From Mycolicibacterium duvalii (GTDB lineage: Bacteria > Actinomycetota > Actinomycetes > Mycobacteriales > Mycobacteriaceae): 64,000 bases of DNA. Both the position numbers and the translations under genes were made by a program. The stretch is from NCBI RefSeq assembly GCF_010726645.1, contig NZ_AP022563.1, forward strand, positions 3,596,001 to 3,660,000, read 5' to 3'. The notes beneath the pieces are model-generated. The model saw nothing but the letters and a program-made list of their open reading frames with translations, had not been told where the DNA came from and did not search any database. Positions 22,510 to 31,406 of this stretch are shown in pieces (the first letter of the stretch is position 1; every line of letters begins with the position of its first letter).

Positions 22510-23590
22510 CGTCCAAAGTTCCGATCGCCCGGCCTTGCAGCGAGTAGTGCGCGCGGAAGCCGTTGGCGCGCTCGGTCACGGTGCAGGCATCGTGGCGGCC
22601 GCCCCAGCCGCGGTAGGTGAGCGTGAATCCGCCGACGACGCAGGAGAATCCGGGGACCCGGTCCCAACTCGAGTCGAATCCGGCGGCCGTCAGCCCGGCG
22701 ACGCGGCCTTGCAGCGCGGCATCACGCCAGTGCTCGGCGATCACCGGCCGCCCGGCGGCGACGTTGTGGGCGATCGTGATGTCCCCCGCGGCGTAGACGT
22801 TGTGGGCCGAGGTCCGCATGTGCTCGTCGACGACGACGCGCCCCTCGTGGGTGACCAACCCGGCCGCGACGGCCAGCCGGACGTCGGGGCGGGCGCCGGT
22901 CGCCGCGACGACGAGCTCGCCGCCGAGGGCTTCCCCACTGTCCAGCGTGACCCCCGCGTCCTCGACCGCGGTGACCTGCGCGGCGCCGACGAAATGCACC
23001 CCCGCCTCGGAGAGCATCTTGACCACACGTTCGCCGACGTCGACGCCGAACCGACGTTGCAGCGGGACCGTCTCGGGCGCAACGAGGGTGGTGTCCACGC
23101 CGAGCGCGGCCAGGCAGGACGCCGCCTCGCAGCCGATCAGGCCGCCGCCGACGACCACCGCGGTGGCGGCGTGCCGGGCGGCCATCTTCAGCGCCACGGC
23201 GTCGGCGAAAGAGCGCAGCGTCAAAGCGGATTCACCGCCCGGCACCGCGAGCGGCACCGCGGTGGACCCGACGGCCAACACCAGATGCCAGTAGCGGTAG
23301 CGCGCGCCGCCCGTGGTGATCACCTGCTGGGTGGCGGTGTCGATGTGGGCCACCCGCACGCCGAGGCTCAGCTCGATGTCGTTGCGCTCGAACCAACCGG
23401 CGCTGTGCAGCTCGAGTTCGGTGGGCTCGCCGCACAGGAACTGCTTGCTCAGTGGCGGCTTGGCGTAGGGCAACGCCGGGTCGTCGGACAGGATGCCCAC
23501 CGCGATGTTGCGGTGCTTGCTGCGGAAGGTCTCGGCCGCGCTGACGCCCGCCGGCCCACTGCCGATCGCAAGGAATCCCGCTGACGCCAT
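22487..23590 (-). CDS. FAD-dependent pyridine nucleotide-disulfide oxidoreductase (ferredoxin reductase-like)
   Basis: Predicted 367-aa flavoprotein starting at the ATG at 23590 (MASAGFLAIGSGPAGVSAAE). The FAD-binding GSGPAG motif is at the N-terminus. A second Rossmann motif for NAD(P)H is AVVVGGGLIGCEAASCLAALG (about residues 142-162), and the FAD-binding NVYAAGDIT is near residue 270. No redox CxxC is present, so it resembles ferredoxin/rubredoxin or oxygenase-coupled reductases (AIFM/BphA4 type). No ferredoxin gene lies beside it. It converges on corA with a 23-bp overlap. Confidence 0.86.
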   Translation of the reverse strand: MASAGFLAIGSGPAGVSAAETFRSKHRNIAVGILSDDPALPYAKPPLSKQFLCGEPTELELHSAGWFERNDIELSLGVRVAHIDTATQQVITTGGARYRYWHLVLAVGSTAVPLAVPGGESALTLRSFADAVALKMAARHAATAVVVGGGLIGCEAASCLAALGVDTTLVAPETVPLQRRFGVDVGERVVKMLSEAGVHFVGAAQVTAVEDAGVTLDSGEALGGELVVAATGARPDVRLAVAAGLVTHEGRVVVDEHMRTSAHNVYAAGDITIAHNVAAGRPVIAEHWRDAALQGRVAGLTAAGFDSSWDRVPGFSCVVGGFTLTYRGWGGRHDACTVTERANGFRAHYSLQGRAIGTLDATANPAS

Positions 23591-23724
23591 GTCCTGGGAG
23601 TACCACGCCGGCGCGGTGCGCAACCGCCGTTGACGTGCGGTGACGACGGACCCGGCGTCCGCTGGCTTTTATTTTTTTCTCGAGTATGGTCGGTGGCGAT
23701 CGGCGGAAAGCGAAAGGAATAACT

Positions 23725-23859
23725 GTGGCGAGTAAATCTCACGGTCGCCTTCTCAAGAAGCCTGCGATGACCCTCAAGGAAAAGCGCGCCGCGAAGCGCG
23801 CGAAATCTGCGGAGTCCGGCGAATTGCTCCCGCGACGCAAGCGACCGGAACGGTCCTGA
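23725..23859 (+). CDS. 44-aa basic small protein, function unknown
   Basis: A GTG at 23725 opens a 44-codon frame (VASKSHGRLLKKPAMTLKEK at the start) rich in Lys and Arg, with a predicted pI above 11. A strong Shine-Dalgarno sequence AAAGGAA lies nine bases upstream. Upstream is a sharply AT-rich stretch, CTTTTATTTTTTTCTCGAG, and then TATGGT (23682-23687), a good -10 box. Codon use is Lys/Arg rich and lacks stop codons. The composition suggests nucleic-acid or ribosome binding, but this is only an inference. Confidence 0.7.
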   Translation: MASKSHGRLLKKPAMTLKEKRAAKRAKSAESGELLPRRKRPERS

Positions 23860-24099
23860 CGAGGGCTGACGCACCAGCGCACGCGGCACACCACACCGTC
23901 GGGACTGACCGCGGAAATGGCGCGATATTTCGTTCGGCGGCAGCGCGAATTCATTCTTCCGCACATCAGCTGACGCTGAATTCCGGTGAATTCGCCATGC
24001 CTGCGGAACGTGACGAATAATGGCGGACCGCGCCACGTGAAAATGGCACGACGTGGGCAAAGCCGTGCCGCTCACCCACGGATGTGCAACCATCTGCGC
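23860..24099. other. Intergenic region, no gene seen
   Basis: 240 bp of lower GC than its neighbours, with TTCCGGTGAATTCG and GAATTCATTCTTCC stretches. No ORF with a ribosome-binding site or protein-like composition was found, and no RNA gene was recognised. It may hold the promoter of the DUF3060 gene. Confidence 0.35.
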
Positions 24100-24807
24100 A
24101 TGGAGCCGGATGCGGACCCGGAGGCGAGGATTCGCGATCTCGAGCGTCCGCTGGCCGAGCGGGCCCGCGCCAGCGAGCTGGGCACCCAGCCCTACCCGAC
24201 GTCGGCGGGGGTGCCGGTGCCTCCGCCCGCACCGTATCCGCAGTCGTTCGGCGAATCCCCCTACTACGCGCCGCCGCAACGGGTGGTGCACAAGCGCTCG
24301 GCCTCGACGGCGCTGTGGCTGGTGCCGGTGGTCGTCGGGGTGGTGGTGGTGGCCACGGCGATCGTCGCGGTCGCGTTCTTCGTGACCAGCGCGCCGGAGG
24401 TGTCCGCGCCGCGACCGGGCATCGCCGGCGGCGGCGGCTCCATCGACGCACCCGAGGTGCCCGCGGCGCCGGTCGCGCCCGGGCTCGGGGTCGATCCGGG
24501 CGAGCGACTCGTCACGGTCGGGCCCGGAGCCAGTGTCAGCCTGGGCGGCGTCGAGAGCGAACGCACGGTCCGCTGCGACGGCGGCACGGTGAGTGTCAGC
24601 GGCGTCCGGAACGTCGTCGACGTGCAGGGCCCCTGTGCGGGAATCGTCGTCTCCGGGGTCGACAACATCGTCACCGTCGAGACGGCCGAGACCATCACCG
24701 CGTCGGGCCTCGACAACCAGATCACCTATCGCACCGGCGCCCCGGAGGTCTCCCGGTCGGGATCCCGCAACATCGTCGAACAACGACCTGTCGGGGGCAC
24801 GCCGTAG
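24100..24807 (+). CDS. DUF3060-domain membrane-anchored protein
   Basis: Predicted 235-aa protein. Residues 1-30 are charged (MEPDADPEARIRDLERPLAE), followed by a Pro/Tyr-rich cytoplasmic linker. A single transmembrane helix is at about 70-95 (TALWLVPVVVGVVVVATAIV). The extracytoplasmic C-terminal domain of about 90 residues holds repeated short beta-strand units of the DUF3060 type (VSVSGVRNVVDVQGPC, IVVSGVDNIVTVE, ITASGLDNQITYR), which resembles a small beta-solenoid. The function is unknown; many mycobacterial DUF3060 proteins are lipoproteins, whereas this one is membrane-anchored. It lies 12 bp upstream of recC. Confidence 0.78.
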   Translation: MEPDADPEARIRDLERPLAERARASELGTQPYPTSAGVPVPPPAPYPQSFGESPYYAPPQRVVHKRSASTALWLVPVVVGVVVVATAIVAVAFFVTSAPEVSAPRPGIAGGGGSIDAPEVPAAPVAPGLGVDPGERLVTVGPGASVSLGGVESERTVRCDGGTVSVSGVRNVVDVQGPCAGIVVSGVDNIVTVETAETITASGLDNQITYRTGAPEVSRSGSRNIVEQRPVGGTP

Positions 24808-24819
24808 TCTTGGGCCTCG

Positions 24820-27800
24820 ATGGCGCTCCACCTCCATCGGGCCGACCGGACCGACCTGCTCGCCGACGGCCTCGGCACGCTGCTGAGCACTCCCCCGGCT
24901 GACCCCTTCGCCGAGGACCTGGTGCTGGTGTCCGCGCGCGGCATGGAGCGCTGGCTCAGTCAGCGGCTCTCGCATGTCCTCGGGCGCGGCTCCGGTGACG
25001 ACGGGGTCTGCGCCGGGGTGACGTTCCGCCATCCCGCCTCCCTGATCGCCGAACTCACCGGCACCGTCGACGACGACCCGTGGTCGCCCGACACGATGGT
25101 GTGGCCGCTACTCGACGTGATCGACTGCTCGCTCGACGAGCCCTGGTGCAGCACCCTCGCGGCGCATTTCGGGCACTTCGAGCACGGGGAGGAACAGGAG
25201 TTGCGCCGCGGCCGCCGCTACGCGGTCGCCCGCCGACTGGCCGGGCTGTTCGCCTCCTACGCCCGGCAACGGCCCGGGCTGCTCGTCGACTGGCTCGAGC
25301 ACCGCACCGACGGCCTCGACGACGATCTGGCGTGGCAGCCCCCGCTCTACCGCGCGCTGGTCGCGCGCATCGACGCCGACCCGCCCCACGTTCGCCACGC
25401 CAACACCGTTGCCCGCCTGCAGAACTCGCCCACCGAGCTGCCGCACCGGGTGTCGCTGTTCGGTCACACCCGACTGCCGGTGACCGACATCGAACTGCTG
25501 CACGCCCTGAGCGCCCATCACGACCTGCACCTGTGGCTGCCGCATCCGAGCGACGACCTGTGGGCGTCGCTGCGCGGGGTGCACGACATCGTGCCCCGGC
25601 GCGACGACACCACCCACCGCGCGGTCGGCCATCCGCTGCTGGCCACCCTCGGGCGTGATCTGCGCGAGTTGCAGCGCGGGCTGCCCGCCGCTCCGGACAC
25701 CGACGAATGCCTCGGCGCCGCGCCCAGGCCCGACACCCTGCTGGGCTGGCTGCAGTCCGACATCGCGGCCGACGCGGTGCGTCCCGGCGACCGAGACCAC
25801 CGCGCTTCCGACCGTTCGGTGCAGGTGCACAGCTGCCACGGCGCGGCCCGGCAGATCGACGTGCTGCGGGAGGTGCTGCTCGGCCTGCTGGAGGACGACC
25901 CGACGCTGGAGCCACGCGACATCCTCGTGATGTGCCCCGACATCGAGACCTACGCGCCGCTGCTGGTGGCCGATTTCGGTCTCGGTGACGTGGTGGCCGG
26001 CGCGCATCCGGCGCACCGGCTGCGGGTGCAACTGGCCGACCGCGCGCTGACCCAGACGAATCCGCTGCTGGGGGTGGCCGGGCAGATCCTGGCGCTCGCC
26101 GGTGGCCGCGCCACCGCCAGCGAGGTGCTCAACCTGGCCGAGTCGGCGCCGGTGCGCCACCGGTTCGGTTTCTCCGACGACGACCTCGACACCATCGGCG
26201 ACTGGGTCCGTCAGGCCAACATCCGCTGGGGTTTCGACCGGGAGTCGCGGCTGCCCTACGGGGTGGACTTCGTCCAGAACACGTGGCGGTTCGGCGTGGA
26301 CCGGGTACTGGCGGGCGTGGCGATGTCCGACGACTCGCAGGCATGGCTGGACACCACGCTGCCCCTCGACGACGTCGGCAGCAACCACGTGGAGCTGGCC
26401 GGCCGGTTCGCCGACTACGTCGACCTGCTGCACCGCGGGGTCGAATCCCTCTCCGGCACAGCGCCGCTGGCGCGGTGGCTGTCCGCGCTGGCCGCGGCCC
26501 TCGACGCGGTGACCGCGGTCCCCGACGGCGACGAGTGGCAGGTGCGGCAGGTCGAACGCGAGTTCGCCGAGATCCTCACCACGGCCGGCCCTCACCGCGA
26601 CGTCGAGTTGCGGTGTTCCGACGTCAAGGCGCTGCTGGCCCGTCGCCTCGCCGGCCGGCCCACCCGTGCCAACTTCCGGACCGGAACGCTGACGGTGTGC
26701 ACGATGGTGCCGATGCGCTCGGTGCCGCACCGCGTGGTGTGCCTGGTCGGACTCGACGACGGGGTGTTCCCGCGCCACGGCGTCGTCGACGGGGACGACG
26801 TCCTGGCCCGCGACCCCCGCACCGGCGAGCGCGACATCCGCTCCGAGGACCGGCAATTGCTGCTGGACGCCATCTCCGCGGCCACCGAGAAGCTCGTCGT
26901 CACCTACACCGGCGCCGACGCCCACACCGGCCAGCGAAAACCGCCCGCCGTGCCGCTGGTCGAGGTGCTCGACGCGCTGGATCTGACCGTCGGCCGCTCC
27001 GTCCGCAAACGGGTTCTGGTCGAACATCCGTTGCAGCCGTTCGACATCCGCAATGTCACCCCGGGCGAACTCGGCATGCCGCCCGGCGAGCCGTTCACCT
27101 TCGACCCGACCGCCCGCGACGCCGCCGCGGTCGCGGCCGGCCACCGCGTCCCGCAGCCGTCGCTGCTGTCGGCACCACTTCCGCCGCCGCCGCCCGACGA
27201 CGTCGCCCTCGACGACCTCATCGGGTTCTTCAAGGACCCGGTGAAGGGGTTCTTCCGGGCACTGGACTACACGCTGCCGTGGGACGTCGACACCGTCGAG
27301 GACGCGATGCCGGTCGAGATCGACGCGCTGCAGGAATGGAAGGTCGGCGACCGGATGCTCGACGATGTGCTGCGCGGCATGGACCCCGCCACGGCGCAGC
27401 AGGCCGAGTGGCGTCGCGGGGCGCTGCCGCCGGGCCGGCTGGGTTGGCGCAAGGCGATCGAACTGCGCGACCAGGTGGCCGCGCTGGCCGGGGCCGCAGA
27501 GCGCCACCGGGCGCGGGCCCCGCGCGCCTTCGACGTCGACATCCCGATCGGGGGTGGTCGCCGCGTCACCGGCACCGTACCCAAGGTCTACGGCGACCGG
27601 CTGGTGGCGGTCACGTACTCGAAGCTCGACGGCCGCCATCTGCTGACCTCGTGGATTCAGTTGGTGGCGTTGACCGCCGCGCGTTCCGGCGACTGGACCG
27701 CGGTGTGTGTTGGGCGGCCCAAACGGGGCGCCACTCCCCGGCTGCGGATGCTGGGCCGGCCCGAGCAGTCCCCCGTCGACGTCCTGGCCGACCTGGTCGC

Positions 27801-28107
27801 CATGTACGACGCCGGCCGCCGTGAGCCGATCCCGTTGCCGCTCAAGACGTCCTACGCGTGGGCCGAGGCGCGGTTCAGCCGCGCCGACCCTCTGCGCGAC
27901 GCCGGTTTCCGGTGGAACAGCAGCCGCTTCCCCGGAGAGAACGAGGAACCCGCCCACCAGCAGGTCTGGGGAAAGTACACCGACCTGGAGGTCCTGCTGA
28001 CGCCCGTGCGCCCGGGCGAGGAGTACGACGGGGAGTCCACCCGCCTGGGCGCCTACGCGTGCCGGTTGTGGCTGCCGATGCTGCACGCGGAGAGGGATCC
28101 GCACTGA
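24820..28107 (+). CDS. recC: Exodeoxyribonuclease V gamma subunit RecC
   Basis: Predicted 1095-aa RecC, the subunit that forms the channels of the RecBCD helicase-nuclease and, in E. coli, recognises Chi. The N-terminal RecC signature GMERWLSQRLSHVLG, the helicase-like region (VHSCHGAARQIDVLREVLLGLLEDDP), and the C-terminal domain (DLIGFFKDPVKGFFRALDY) are present. Length matches M. tuberculosis RecC. The ATG at 24820 is used. The stop TGA shares one base with the recB ATG (TGATG, 28105-28109). In mycobacteria RecBCD works mainly in single-strand annealing, while AdnAB handles resection for homologous recombination. Confidence 0.96.
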   Translation: MALHLHRADRTDLLADGLGTLLSTPPADPFAEDLVLVSARGMERWLSQRLSHVLGRGSGDDGVCAGVTFRHPASLIAELTGTVDDDPWSPDTMVWPLLDVIDCSLDEPWCSTLAAHFGHFEHGEEQELRRGRRYAVARRLAGLFASYARQRPGLLVDWLEHRTDGLDDDLAWQPPLYRALVARIDADPPHVRHANTVARLQNSPTELPHRVSLFGHTRLPVTDIELLHALSAHHDLHLWLPHPSDDLWASLRGVHDIVPRRDDTTHRAVGHPLLATLGRDLRELQRGLPAAPDTDECLGAAPRPDTLLGWLQSDIAADAVRPGDRDHRASDRSVQVHSCHGAARQIDVLREVLLGLLEDDPTLEPRDILVMCPDIETYAPLLVADFGLGDVVAGAHPAHRLRVQLADRALTQTNPLLGVAGQILALAGGRATASEVLNLAESAPVRHRFGFSDDDLDTIGDWVRQANIRWGFDRESRLPYGVDFVQNTWRFGVDRVLAGVAMSDDSQAWLDTTLPLDDVGSNHVELAGRFADYVDLLHRGVESLSGTAPLARWLSALAAALDAVTAVPDGDEWQVRQVEREFAEILTTAGPHRDVELRCSDVKALLARRLAGRPTRANFRTGTLTVCTMVPMRSVPHRVVCLVGLDDGVFPRHGVVDGDDVLARDPRTGERDIRSEDRQLLLDAISAATEKLVVTYTGADAHTGQRKPPAVPLVEVLDALDLTVGRSVRKRVLVEHPLQPFDIRNVTPGELGMPPGEPFTFDPTARDAAAVAAGHRVPQPSLLSAPLPPPPPDDVALDDLIGFFKDPVKGFFRALDYTLPWDVDTVEDAMPVEIDALQEWKVGDRMLDDVLRGMDPATAQQAEWRRGALPPGRLGWRKAIELRDQVAALAGAAERHRARAPRAFDVDIPIGGGRRVTGTVPKVYGDRLVAVTYSKLDGRHLLTSWIQLVALTAARSGDWTAVCVGRPKRGATPRLRMLGRPEQSPVDVLADLVAMYDAGRREPIPLPLKTSYAWAEARFSRADPLRDAGFRWNSSRFPGENEEPAHQQVWGKYTDLEVLLTPVRPGEEYDGESTRLGAYACRLWLPMLHAERDPH

Positions 28108-31100
28108 TGCAGGAGTTCGATCTGCTGGGACCGCTGCCGGCGCCGCGGTCGACCACGGTGCTGGAAGCCAGCGCGGGCACCGGCAAGACGTTCGCGTTGG
28201 CCGGGCTGGTGACGCGATACCTCGCCGAGGGCGAGGCAACCCTGGACCAGATGCTGTTGATCACGTTCGGGCGCGCGGCCAGCCAGGAACTGCGCGAGCG
28301 GGTGCGCAGCCAGCTCGTCGACGCCCTGGCCGCGTTGACCGATGTGCCGGCGACCGCCGACAACGCGTTGGTGGCCCACCTTCTCGAGGGCACCGACGAG
28401 GAACTCCGCGTGCGACGGCAGCGGCTGCGCGACGCGCTGGCCACCTTCGACGCCGCGACCATCGCCACCACCCATCAGTTCTGCCAACTGGTGCTCACCT
28501 CGCTGGGGGTGGCCGGTGACAGCGACGCCGGGGTGCGGCTGGTCGAGAGTCTCGACGACCTCACCGCCGAGATCGTCGACGACCTGTATCTGGCGCACTT
28601 CGGCCACCAGCCCGAGAACCCGGTGCTGCGCCGCGACCAGGCGCTGGCGTTGGCCCGCGAGGTCGTCAACAACGCCGGGACGCAGTTGCGGCCGGACGCG
28701 CCCGAGCCGGGTTCGGAGGCCGAGGTGCGCGTCACCTTCGCCGCGCAGGTGTGCGCGGAACTGGAGCGGCGCAAACGCCGCCTGGGTGTGCTGCACTACG
28801 ACGATCTGCTGTCCCGCCTGGCCGACGCCCTGCGCGACAACGACTCTCCGGCCCGCGCGCGGATGCACCGCCGGTGGCCGATCGTGATGGTCGACGAGTT
28901 CCAGGACACCGATCCCGTGCAGTGGCAGGTGATCGACCGGGCGTTCTCGGGCCGTTCGACGGTGATCCTGATCGGCGACCCCAAGCAGGCCATCTACGCG
29001 TTCCGCGGCGGCGACATCGTCACCTACCTGCACGCCGCCGAGCGGGCCGGCGACCGTCGCACGCTGGCGACCAACTGGCGCAGCGACAGCGCGCTCGTCG
29101 ACGCGCTGCAGGTGGTGCTGCGCGACGCCGAACTCGGCGACCCCCGCATCGTGGTGCGGCCGATCGCGGCCCACCACCGCGGCCACCGCTTGCGCGGCGC
29201 GCCGCGCAACGACCCGTTCCGGCTGCGTGTGGTCACCCGCGACGGGCTGAACACGCGTGCGGGCCGGGTCATCCCGATGGACCGGCTGCGTCGGCACATC
29301 GGCGCCGACCTGGCCGCCGACATCGGCGCGCTGCTGGCCGCCGAAGCCACCTTCGGCGCGGACCCGTTGCAGGCCAAGGACATCGCGGTGATCGTCGAGA
29401 CCCACAAGGACGCGCGGGCCTGCTTCGACGCGCTGGCGCAGGCCGGCATCCCCGCGGTCTACACCGGCGACTCGGACGTGTTCGGCTCGCAGGCCGCCGA
29501 CGACTGGCTGTGCCTGCTGGAGGCGTTCGACCAGCCCCACCGGTCCGGGTTGGTGCGCGCGGCGGCCACCACGATGTTCTTCGGGGAGACCGCGGAAACC
29601 CTTGCCGCACAGGGCGACGACCTGACCGACCGGGTCACCCACCGGCTGCGGGAGTGGGCAGATCACGCGCGGGAGCGGGGCGTGGCCGCGGTGTTCGAGG
29701 CGGCGCAACTGGCCGGAATGAGCCGCCGCGTGCTGTCGTGGCACGACGGCGACCGGCACATGACCGACCTGGCGCACATCACGCAGGTGTTGCACGACAC
29801 CGCGCACCGCGAGCATTTCGGGCTCGCCGCGCTGCGCGATTGGCTGCGCACCCAGCGCGACGAGCGCAACGGCGCGGCCGAACGCAACCGCCGCCTGGAC
29901 AGCGACGCCGCCGCCGTGCAGATCATGACGGTGTGGGCGGCCAAGGGTCTGCAGTATCCGGTGGTGTACCTGCCGTTCGCGTTCAACCGCAACATCCAGA
30001 CCCGCGACGTGGTGCTCTTCCATGACGGCGACACCCGGTGTCTGCACATCGGTGGTCAGCGCAGTCCGGACTACGACGCCGTGGCCGCGCTCGGGCGCCG
30101 GGAGGCGGCCTCCGATGACGTGCGGTTGACCTACGTGGCGCTCACCCGGGCCCAGTCGCAGGTCATCGCGTGGTGGGCGCCGTCGTTCGACGAACCCAAC
30201 GGGGGGCTGTCGCGGCTGCTGCGCGGCCGCCGCCCGGGCGAGGCCGTGGTACCCGACCGCTGCGTCCCACCCAAGGTCGACGACGCCGACGCCATGGCGG
30301 CGCTGCGCGCGTGGGCGGATCTCGGCGGCCCGGTGCTGGAGGAGTCCGTCGTCGCCCAGCCCGCCGCGGTGCCGCCGTCGCCGTTGCCGGAGGGGTTGGG
30401 GGCGCGGCATTTTCACCGCCACATCGACACCGCCTGGCGGCGCACCTCGTATTCGGGATTGCTACGCGCCTCGGAATCGTCGGAGACCGGGGCGGGCGTG
30501 GCCAGTGAACCCGAGGTCGTCGAACTCGACGACGAGACCGCCGAGATCGCGCTGACCGAGAGCGCCGATGCCGACGCGCGGGTGCCTTCGCCGATGGCCG
30601 AGCTGCCGATGGGCGCCAAGTTCGGCACGCTGGTGCACGCGGTGCTGGAGACCGCCGACCCGATGGCCACCGACCTGGCCGCAGAGCTCGAGCGCAAGGT
30701 GCGCGAACACTCGCAGTGGTGGCCGGTCGACGTGCCCGCCGAGGAGCTGGCCCAGGCGCTGGTGCCGCTGCACGACACGCCGCTGGGTCCGCTCGCGCCG
30801 GGTCTGACGTTGCGGCAGGTCGGGTTGCGGGACCGATTGCGGGAGCTGGACTTCGAGTTCCCGCTCGCCGGCGGCGACCGGCGGGGCGCGGCGCCGCGGG
30901 TCACCGTCGCCGACGTCGGCCGGTTGTTCGCCGAACACGTGCCCGGCGACGACATCCTGGCCGGCTATGCCGCCCGGTTGTCGCACGGCGCGCTGGCCGA
31001 GCAGTCGCTGCGTGGCTATCTGACCGGTTCGGTCGACGCGGTGCTGCGCCTGCCCGACCGGCGGTTCGTGGTGGTCGACTACAAGACCAACTGGCTCGGG

Positions 31101-31406
31101 GAACCCGGCGCCGCGCTCACGGCCGCCGACTACACCGCGCCCCGGATGGTCGAGGCGATGACGCACTCCGACTATCCGCTGCAGGCCTTGCTGTATTCGG
31201 TGGTGCTGCACCGCTTCCTGCGCTGGCGGCTGGCCGGCTACCGGCCCGCCGACCATCTCGGGGGCGTGCTGTATCTGTTCCTGCGCGGGATGTGCGGGCC
31301 CGGCACCCCGGTCGTCGACGGTCATCCGTGCGGCGTGTTCAGCTGGCGCCCGCCGGCGTCGCTGGTGACCGCGGTGTCCGACGCGCTCGCCGGAGGCGTG
31401 GCATGA
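28107..31406 (+). CDS. recB: Exodeoxyribonuclease V beta subunit RecB
   Basis: Predicted 1099-aa UvrD-type 3'-5' helicase with a C-terminal nuclease. Helicase motif I is LEASAGTGKTFALAGL (about residues 21-36), motif II is IVMVDEFQDTDPVQW, motif III is LIGDPKQAIYAFRGGD, and later motifs include IMTVWAAKGLQYPVVYLP and VRLTYVALTRAQSQV. The nuclease domain carries GSVDAVLRLPDRRFVVVDYKTNW with the catalytic Asp and Lys. It begins one base inside the recC stop and ends in an ATGA overlap with recD, so the three subunits are co-translated. Confidence 0.96.
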   Translation: MQEFDLLGPLPAPRSTTVLEASAGTGKTFALAGLVTRYLAEGEATLDQMLLITFGRAASQELRERVRSQLVDALAALTDVPATADNALVAHLLEGTDEELRVRRQRLRDALATFDAATIATTHQFCQLVLTSLGVAGDSDAGVRLVESLDDLTAEIVDDLYLAHFGHQPENPVLRRDQALALAREVVNNAGTQLRPDAPEPGSEAEVRVTFAAQVCAELERRKRRLGVLHYDDLLSRLADALRDNDSPARARMHRRWPIVMVDEFQDTDPVQWQVIDRAFSGRSTVILIGDPKQAIYAFRGGDIVTYLHAAERAGDRRTLATNWRSDSALVDALQVVLRDAELGDPRIVVRPIAAHHRGHRLRGAPRNDPFRLRVVTRDGLNTRAGRVIPMDRLRRHIGADLAADIGALLAAEATFGADPLQAKDIAVIVETHKDARACFDALAQAGIPAVYTGDSDVFGSQAADDWLCLLEAFDQPHRSGLVRAAATTMFFGETAETLAAQGDDLTDRVTHRLREWADHARERGVAAVFEAAQLAGMSRRVLSWHDGDRHMTDLAHITQVLHDTAHREHFGLAALRDWLRTQRDERNGAAERNRRLDSDAAAVQIMTVWAAKGLQYPVVYLPFAFNRNIQTRDVVLFHDGDTRCLHIGGQRSPDYDAVAALGRREAASDDVRLTYVALTRAQSQVIAWWAPSFDEPNGGLSRLLRGRRPGEAVVPDRCVPPKVDDADAMAALRAWADLGGPVLEESVVAQPAAVPPSPLPEGLGARHFHRHIDTAWRRTSYSGLLRASESSETGAGVASEPEVVELDDETAEIALTESADADARVPSPMAELPMGAKFGTLVHAVLETADPMATDLAAELERKVREHSQWWPVDVPAEELAQALVPLHDTPLGPLAPGLTLRQVGLRDRLRELDFEFPLAGGDRRGAAPRVTVADVGRLFAEHVPGDDILAGYAARLSHGALAEQSLRGYLTGSVDAVLRLPDRRFVVVDYKTNWLGEPGAALTAADYTAPRMVEAMTHSDYPLQALLYSVVLHRFLRWRLAGYRPADHLGGVLYLFLRGMCGPGTPVVDGHPCGVFSWRPPASLVTAVSDALAGGVA

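Noticed and set aside
25108..28239. Very long antisense frame (more than 1000 codons) opposite recC
   Set aside because: It is the antisense shadow of a high-GC gene, with no ribosome site and Arg/Gly/His-rich low-complexity content. recC on the plus strand has full family motifs.
28053..30422. Long antisense frame opposite recB
   Set aside because: Same shadow effect; translation is rich in Arg, Gln, Val and Gly without domains, and recB is unambiguous.
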